Source: Streptococcus uberis (GTDB taxonomy: Bacteria > Bacillota > Bacilli > Lactobacillales > Streptococcaceae). Taken from it: a stretch of DNA of 64,000 nucleotides. Made by a program: the position numbers and the translations under genes. Every line of letters begins with the position of its first letter. The stretch's first letter is position 1. Location: positions 901,001 to 965,000 of the forward strand of contig NZ_LS483397.1 of the NCBI RefSeq assembly GCF_900475595.1, written 5' to 3'. The notes beneath the pieces are model-generated. The model saw nothing but the letters and a program-made list of their open reading frames with translations. It did not search any database and was not told the DNA's origin. Shown in pieces: positions 60,387-64,000 of the stretch.

Positions 60387-61929
60387 AGGTTAAGCTGTTA
60401 AAGTCCCAAATATCAGTTACCCACCCTTCGTAAAAATCGGGTTCATGACAGACCATTAATATAGATCCTTTATATTCTTTTAGAGCTCTTCTTAATTCAT
60501 CTTTAGCATCGACATCTAAATGGTTTGTGGGCTCATCTAAGATTAAAACATTATTTTCACGGTTCATCAACAAGCAAAATCTAACTTTGGCTTGTTCTCC
60601 ACCTGACAAGACTTGAATTTGACTTTCGATATGTTTTGAAGTTAGACCACATTTTGCAAGAGCTGCCCTTACTTCTGCTTGGTTTAAAGCGGGAAAAGCA
60701 TCCCAAACAGCCTCTAACGGAGTTTGTCGATTGCTTCCTACTACTTCTTGTTCAAAATAGCCTAATTCAAGAAAATCTCCTCGCTCTACTTCTCCATCTA
60801 AGGGTTTTATAATGCCAAGTAAACTTTTTAAAAGAGTTGATTTACCGATACCGTTAGCGCCAATGATGGCAATTTTTTGATTGCGTTCAAAAGTTAAATC
60901 TAAAGGAGATTTTGTTAATGGTTTATCATAACCAATCACAAGATTTCTTGTTTGGAAGATAAAACGACTAGGTGTTCTACCTTCTTTAAAGGTAAAACTA
61001 GGTTTAGGTTTTTCAGATTGTAACTCAATAATTTCCATTTTGTCCAATTTTTTTTGTCTGGACATAGCCATATTACGTGTAGCAACTCGAGCTTTATTTC
61101 TGTTAACAAAATCTTGCAAATCAGCAATCTCTTTTTGTTGACGTTCATAGGCAGCCTCAAGCTGTGCTTTTTTCATAGCATAGACATCTTTGAACTGATA
61201 ATAATCACCAGAGTATCTGACTAGATCAAGATTTTCAACATGATAAACGATATTGATAACATCATTTAAAAATGGTATGTCATGAGAAATCAATACAAAG
61301 GCATTTTCATAATTTTGAAGATATCTTTTTAACCATTCAATATGTTCAGCGTCAAGATAGTTTGTGGGTTCATCAAGTAATAAGATATCTGGTTTTTCAA
61401 GCAAAAGCTTAGCTAATAATACTTTTGTTCTTTGGCCACCAGATAATGCTGTCACATCAGACTCCATGCCAAAATCCATGACGCCAAGAGCGCGAGCGAC
61501 TTCGTCAATTTTTGCGTCTAGGGTATAAAAATCTCTAGATTCTAATCGGTCTTGTAATTCTCCTACTTCTTCCATAAGGGCATCGACGTCTGCATTTTCA
61601 TCGGCCATTGACATATAGATGTCATTGATGCGTTCTTCAGTTTTAAACAAATCATCAAAGGCTGTTCTTAAGACATCGCGTACAGTTTGCCCGGCTTCTA
61701 AAGCGGTATGCTGATCAAGATAACCAGCAGTAACGTACTTAGACCACTCAATCTTTCCTTCATCAGGCTGTAAGTGGCCAGTAACAATACTCATGAAGGT
61801 CGATTTACCTTCTCCATTTGCCCCTACTAATCCGATGTGCTCCCCTTTTAAGAGTCTAAAAGAGACATTTTCAAAAATAGCTCGATCTCCAAAACCGTGA
61901 CTTAAATTCTTAACTTCTAAAATACTCAT
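60385..61929 (-). CDS. ABC-F family ATPase (YbiT-like), ribosome-associated
   Basis: A 514-residue protein with two ATP-binding cassettes and no membrane part, acting on the ribosome. Walker A motifs GANGEGKST (about 36-44) and GANGIGKST, signatures LSGGQRTK and LSGGEQAK, and Walker B LLLDEPTNYLD and LILDEPTNHLD are intact. The linker between the cassettes (about 235-320; MKKAQLEAAYERQQKEIADLQDFVNRNKARVATRNMAMSRQKKLDKM) is the P-site tRNA interaction motif, of moderate length as in housekeeping YbiT/YkpA types rather than drug-resistance types. A hairpin lies at the start of its transcript. Confidence 0.9.
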   Translation of the reverse strand: MSILEVKNLSHGFGDRAIFENVSFRLLKGEHIGLVGANGEGKSTFMSIVTGHLQPDEGKIEWSKYVTAGYLDQHTALEAGQTVRDVLRTAFDDLFKTEERINDIYMSMADENADVDALMEEVGELQDRLESRDFYTLDAKIDEVARALGVMDFGMESDVTALSGGQRTKVLLAKLLLEKPDILLLDEPTNYLDAEHIEWLKRYLQNYENAFVLISHDIPFLNDVINIVYHVENLDLVRYSGDYYQFKDVYAMKKAQLEAAYERQQKEIADLQDFVNRNKARVATRNMAMSRQKKLDKMEIIELQSEKPKPSFTFKEGRTPSRFIFQTRNLVIGYDKPLTKSPLDLTFERNQKIAIIGANGIGKSTLLKSLLGIIKPLDGEVERGDFLELGYFEQEVVGSNRQTPLEAVWDAFPALNQAEVRAALAKCGLTSKHIESQIQVLSGGEQAKVRFCLLMNRENNVLILDEPTNHLDVDAKDELRRALKEYKGSILMVCHEPDFYEGWVTDIWDFNSLT

Positions 61930-61952
61930 TTCATTATCCTATCATTATCACT

Positions 61953-61977
61953 AAAAAAGCCGTTAAAACGGCTTTTC
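61953..61977 (-). terminator. Terminator-like hairpin in the ABC-F leader
   Basis: On the - strand AAAAGCCGTT-TT-AACGGCTTTTTT, within about 2-27 bases of the predicted transcription start and 24 bases before the ATG. It may be an attenuator or a 5' stabilising stem. No other gene ends here on either strand. Confidence 0.65.
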
Positions 61978-61985
61978 TTATTGTC

Positions 61986-62014
61986 ATTATGGCAAATTTG
62001 GTCTTATTTGTCAA
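61986..62014 (-). promoter_or_regulatory. ABC-F promoter
   Basis: On the - strand TTGACA (62014-62009), 17-base spacer, CATAAT (61991-61986) preceded by TGC; start predicted near 61979. Confidence 0.8.
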
Positions 62015-62090
62015 TCTTTGATTATTTACCGTTAGCTTGTTCTTTTTTGTGTTTCAGTGTAAAATATGAGAAAAGTGTATGGGGACAAAT

Positions 62091-63347
62091 ATGAAAGCTA
62101 TTTATCAAAAAATTTATCAAGAATTAAGTGATGCAATTGCAAGTAATCACTTAAAAAAAGGGGAAAAGTTACCATCTATTCGATTTTTAAGTCAAAAATA
62201 TCAATGTAGTAAGGATACTGTTCAAAGAGCCTTATTAGATTTAAAATATGCCAATAAAATTTATGCTATTCCCAAAAGTGGTTATTATGTATTAGGATCT
62301 ACGAATGAATTGGCTATGCCGCATCTTAGTATTGATGATTATAATGATTTAGCTTATAAAGATTTTCAGTCCTGTCTCAATGAGACCCTCTCTCAGCGGG
62401 ATGCATCTTTGTTGAACTACTATCCTAATCCGCAGGGTCTAGAAGAATTAATTCACTCACTTCACAATTATTTCACTTTAAATGCCATTTATGCCAAAGA
62501 AAACGATATTATCATTACTTCTGGTACGCAACAAGCCTTATATATTTTAAGTCAAATGTCTTTTCCAAATCAAAAAGAGGTCATTCTTATTGAAAAACCC
62601 ACTTATGGAAGAATGGAGAATATTTTGACAACATTAGGAATCCCATTTGTGACAATAAATCGTCATTTTCAAGGTTTTGATTTGAAAGAATTAGAAAATC
62701 ATTTTGCAAATGGTAATATTAAATTTTTTTATACCGTTTCTCGTTATTCGTCACCTTTAGGCCTGTCTTATCGAAAAAACGAAAAAGAAAAAATCGTTTT
62801 CTTAGCAAAGAAGTATAATGTCTATATTATTGAAGATGACTTTTTAGGAGACTTTAGCAGTCAAGGGGATCTTCCGCTTCATTATTTTGATACAAATCAA
62901 CGGGTTATTTACTTGAAGTCTTTTTCTATGTCCGTCTTTCCCTCTTTAAGAATTGGAGCACTTGTGCTACCACAAAATTTACAGGATCCCTTCTTATCTC
63001 ATAAGTCAATGATCGATCTGGATACCAACTTGATTATGCAAAGAGCCTTGTCGCTCTATTTAAGTAATGGTATGTTTGAAAAAAATTTAAAATTATTAAA
63101 GGACTTCTTTTTCAAACAAGTAACACTTCTAGAGGAGATTTTACAGAATACCTTTCCAAAGGATCACTATCGTTTTACCCCTCAATACTTGATTCTTGAA
63201 ACAAGTCATAACCCTTCTAAGATAAGAAATCTCAAGTCAACTCCATATGATAGTTTAAACATTGGAAATTCTTTTTATCTTAGAATGAGTTTATCCCTAT
63301 TAACACAAAAGCAATTAAAAGAAGTCATTGACGAAATATCAAAATAA
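62091..63347 (+). CDS. MocR-type regulator (GntR helix-turn-helix plus aminotransferase domain)
   Basis: A 418-residue PLP-dependent transcription factor: winged helix (residues about 1-70; LKKGEKLPSIRFLSQKYQCSKDTVQRALLDL) and fold-type I aminotransferase domain (about 90-418; TSGTQQALYILSQMSFP, EDDFLGDFSS, and the PLP-Lys region YLKSFSMSVFPSLRIGALVLP). Such proteins, like PdxR or GabR, regulate vitamin B6 or amino-acid genes. No such target is adjacent. ATG at 62091 with GGGGA is preferred over 62079. Divergent from the ABC-F gene. Confidence 0.9.
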   Translation: MKAIYQKIYQELSDAIASNHLKKGEKLPSIRFLSQKYQCSKDTVQRALLDLKYANKIYAIPKSGYYVLGSTNELAMPHLSIDDYNDLAYKDFQSCLNETLSQRDASLLNYYPNPQGLEELIHSLHNYFTLNAIYAKENDIIITSGTQQALYILSQMSFPNQKEVILIEKPTYGRMENILTTLGIPFVTINRHFQGFDLKELENHFANGNIKFFYTVSRYSSPLGLSYRKNEKEKIVFLAKKYNVYIIEDDFLGDFSSQGDLPLHYFDTNQRVIYLKSFSMSVFPSLRIGALVLPQNLQDPFLSHKSMIDLDTNLIMQRALSLYLSNGMFEKNLKLLKDFFFKQVTLLEEILQNTFPKDHYRFTPQYLILETSHNPSKIRNLKSTPYDSLNIGNSFYLRMSLSLLTQKQLKEVIDEISK

Positions 63348-63383
63348 AATACTGATTAGGATTTTTTCCTAACCAGTATTTTT
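63346..63383. terminator. Bidirectional terminator between MocR gene and ATP-cone gene
   Basis: AATACTG..TAGGA / TCCTA..CAGTATT stem with one mismatch, T-rich loop and T-run; both stop codons flank it. Confidence 0.85.
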
Positions 63384-63721
63384 TATTTCGTTTGTTCAAA
63401 TCGAAGATGGACGATAATACTATCACCATAACCATTTCTTTCAAGGTCTCTTTGTAAACGATAAGAAATATAATGTTCGGCAATGTTAATATAACCAGCA
63501 TCCATTAAGCGGTTTTCAACTAATGATTGAATCATATTAATGGTTGGTTTCTCAACTTTTGCTTCCTCTAGGTCTATAACCACTTTCTTGGTTACTTGAG
63601 CTAAATTTTGACGCCAGTTTTCATCGATAACATATACTGTTTGAGCAGCTTTTATAATTGCCTGATAAATTTTGTCTGGATCAAATTCAGCAACTTGTCC
63701 GTCACGTTTAATAATTTGCAT
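63383..63721 (-). CDS. Stand-alone ATP-cone domain protein
   Basis: A 112-residue protein consisting almost only of an ATP-cone (IIKRDGQVAEFDPDKIYQAIIKAAQTVY, VVIDLEEAKVEKPTINMIQSLVENRLMDAGYINIAEHYISYRLQRDLER), the nucleotide-sensing module usually at the front of ribonucleotide reductases or in NrdR. No reductase or zinc ribbon follows, so it is a free-standing sensor or a regulatory relic. ATG at 63721 with AGAGG is chosen over 63739. dapA lies upstream on the same strand. Confidence 0.85.
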   Translation of the reverse strand: MQIIKRDGQVAEFDPDKIYQAIIKAAQTVYVIDENWRQNLAQVTKKVVIDLEEAKVEKPTINMIQSLVENRLMDAGYINIAEHYISYRLQRDLERNGYGDSIIVHLRFEQTK

Positions 63722-63816
63722 GATACGGCCTCTTTTCATCGGTTTTCAGTTCTACTTACATTATGCAAATCTTTTGAATCTTTGTCAAGTGATTGCTCTA
63801 AAGATAAGAGAAATCA

Positions 63817-64000
63817 CTAATAGTCGGGTCTTAAAACCCCCTTTGTGACATATTCTTTTGGTGCCTTATCTAAAACAATATTGATAATAGCATCAGCCTC
63901 TTGACGGGTGCAGGCTACTAGTGGCAGTCTCAATGGACCAACATTAAACCCAAGATAATTTAGCACAGCTTTGACAGGAGCTGGACTTGAAACGGAAAAG
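63817..64000 (-). CDS. dapA: 4-hydroxy-tetrahydrodipicolinate synthase, C-terminal fragment (cut by window end)
   Basis: The - strand frame entering from base 64000 encodes [46 protein letters not shown]... ending at TAG (63817-63819), 60 residues. The segment [23 protein letters not shown] is characteristic of the DapA C terminus. DapA condenses pyruvate and aspartate semialdehyde in lysine and diaminopimelate synthesis. The rest of the gene lies outside the window. An imperfect stem (AGTGATT...AATCACT, 63788-63817) follows and may be its terminator. Confidence 0.85.
   Translation of the reverse strand, partial: FSVSSPAPVKAVLNYLGFNVGPLRLPLVACTRQEADAIINIVLDKAPKEYVTKGVLRPDY

Overview
The window is a low-GC Firmicute chromosome and reads as a pyogenic-group Streptococcus, most likely Streptococcus uberis or a very close relative. 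Streptococcal markers are XerS with a dif_SL-type site beside it, sortase A directly after gyrA, the Lmb/histidine-triad zinc pair and the ylxM-ffh pair. The S. uberis assignment rests on the four-gene hdiR-umuC SOS cassette, which I recall being described in that species; it is an inference, not a database match. I see no CRISPR array, rRNA, tRNA, transposase or prophage.

Replication context: a dif-like site at 39796-39827 precedes xerS, so the window spans the chromosome terminus. Left of it 30 of 39 genes are on the + strand; right of it 20 of 27 are on the - strand, as expected if both replichores converge there.

Layout. 1-6.3 kb: gyrA 3' end, srtA, a VOC protein, a secreted DUF1002 protein, and a zinc-uptake pair (lmb, htpA) behind a promoter overlapped by an AdcR-type palindrome. 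6.3-11.3 kb: DUF554 membrane protein and a GntR-controlled beta-glucoside PTS locus lacking EIIA. 11.4-16.2 kb: PhnB-like protein, LPXTG surface protein, peptide transporter DtpT, cation/proton antiporter. 16.2-18.2 kb: guaA with a duplicated 3' tail and three terminators, a probable scar of an element that used the guaA end. 18.4-25.1 kb: membrane-anchored beta-helix protein, GntR regulator, ylxM-ffh, and an FMN-binding protein/ApbE/haem-flavin reductase operon. 25.1-28 kb: SOS mutagenesis cassette. 28-33.7 kb: oxidoreductases, a second phospho-beta-glucosidase with RpiR regulator, cupin. 33.8-39.7 kb: a flavin reductase plus a three-domain flavinylated enoate/fumarate-type reductase, then an M20 amidohydrolase, split ThrE exporter and a coiled-coil protein.

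Right of dif: a nisin-resistance-type operon (nsr-nsrF-nsrP-nsrR-nsrK) that appears to continue into a DUF5655 and a Nudix gene; a small PASTA protein; trmFO; a satD-DUF3307 pair behind four tandem palindromes; a LysR regulator; topA, dprA, maa, rnhB, rbgA; a DUF1836-haemolysin III pair and a lipid kinase; a YtxH protein plus a 49-residue small protein; an ABC-F ATPase with a hairpin at the very start of its transcript; a MocR regulator; an ATP-cone protein; and the 3' end of dapA.

Most novel-looking signals: the self-overlapping palindrome/promoter array of satD, the guaA-tail scar, the overlap of dif with the xerS promoter, the CrdAB-like flavinylated reductase pair with a distant ApbE that lacks a signal peptide, the ABC-F leader hairpin, and the extended nsr operon.
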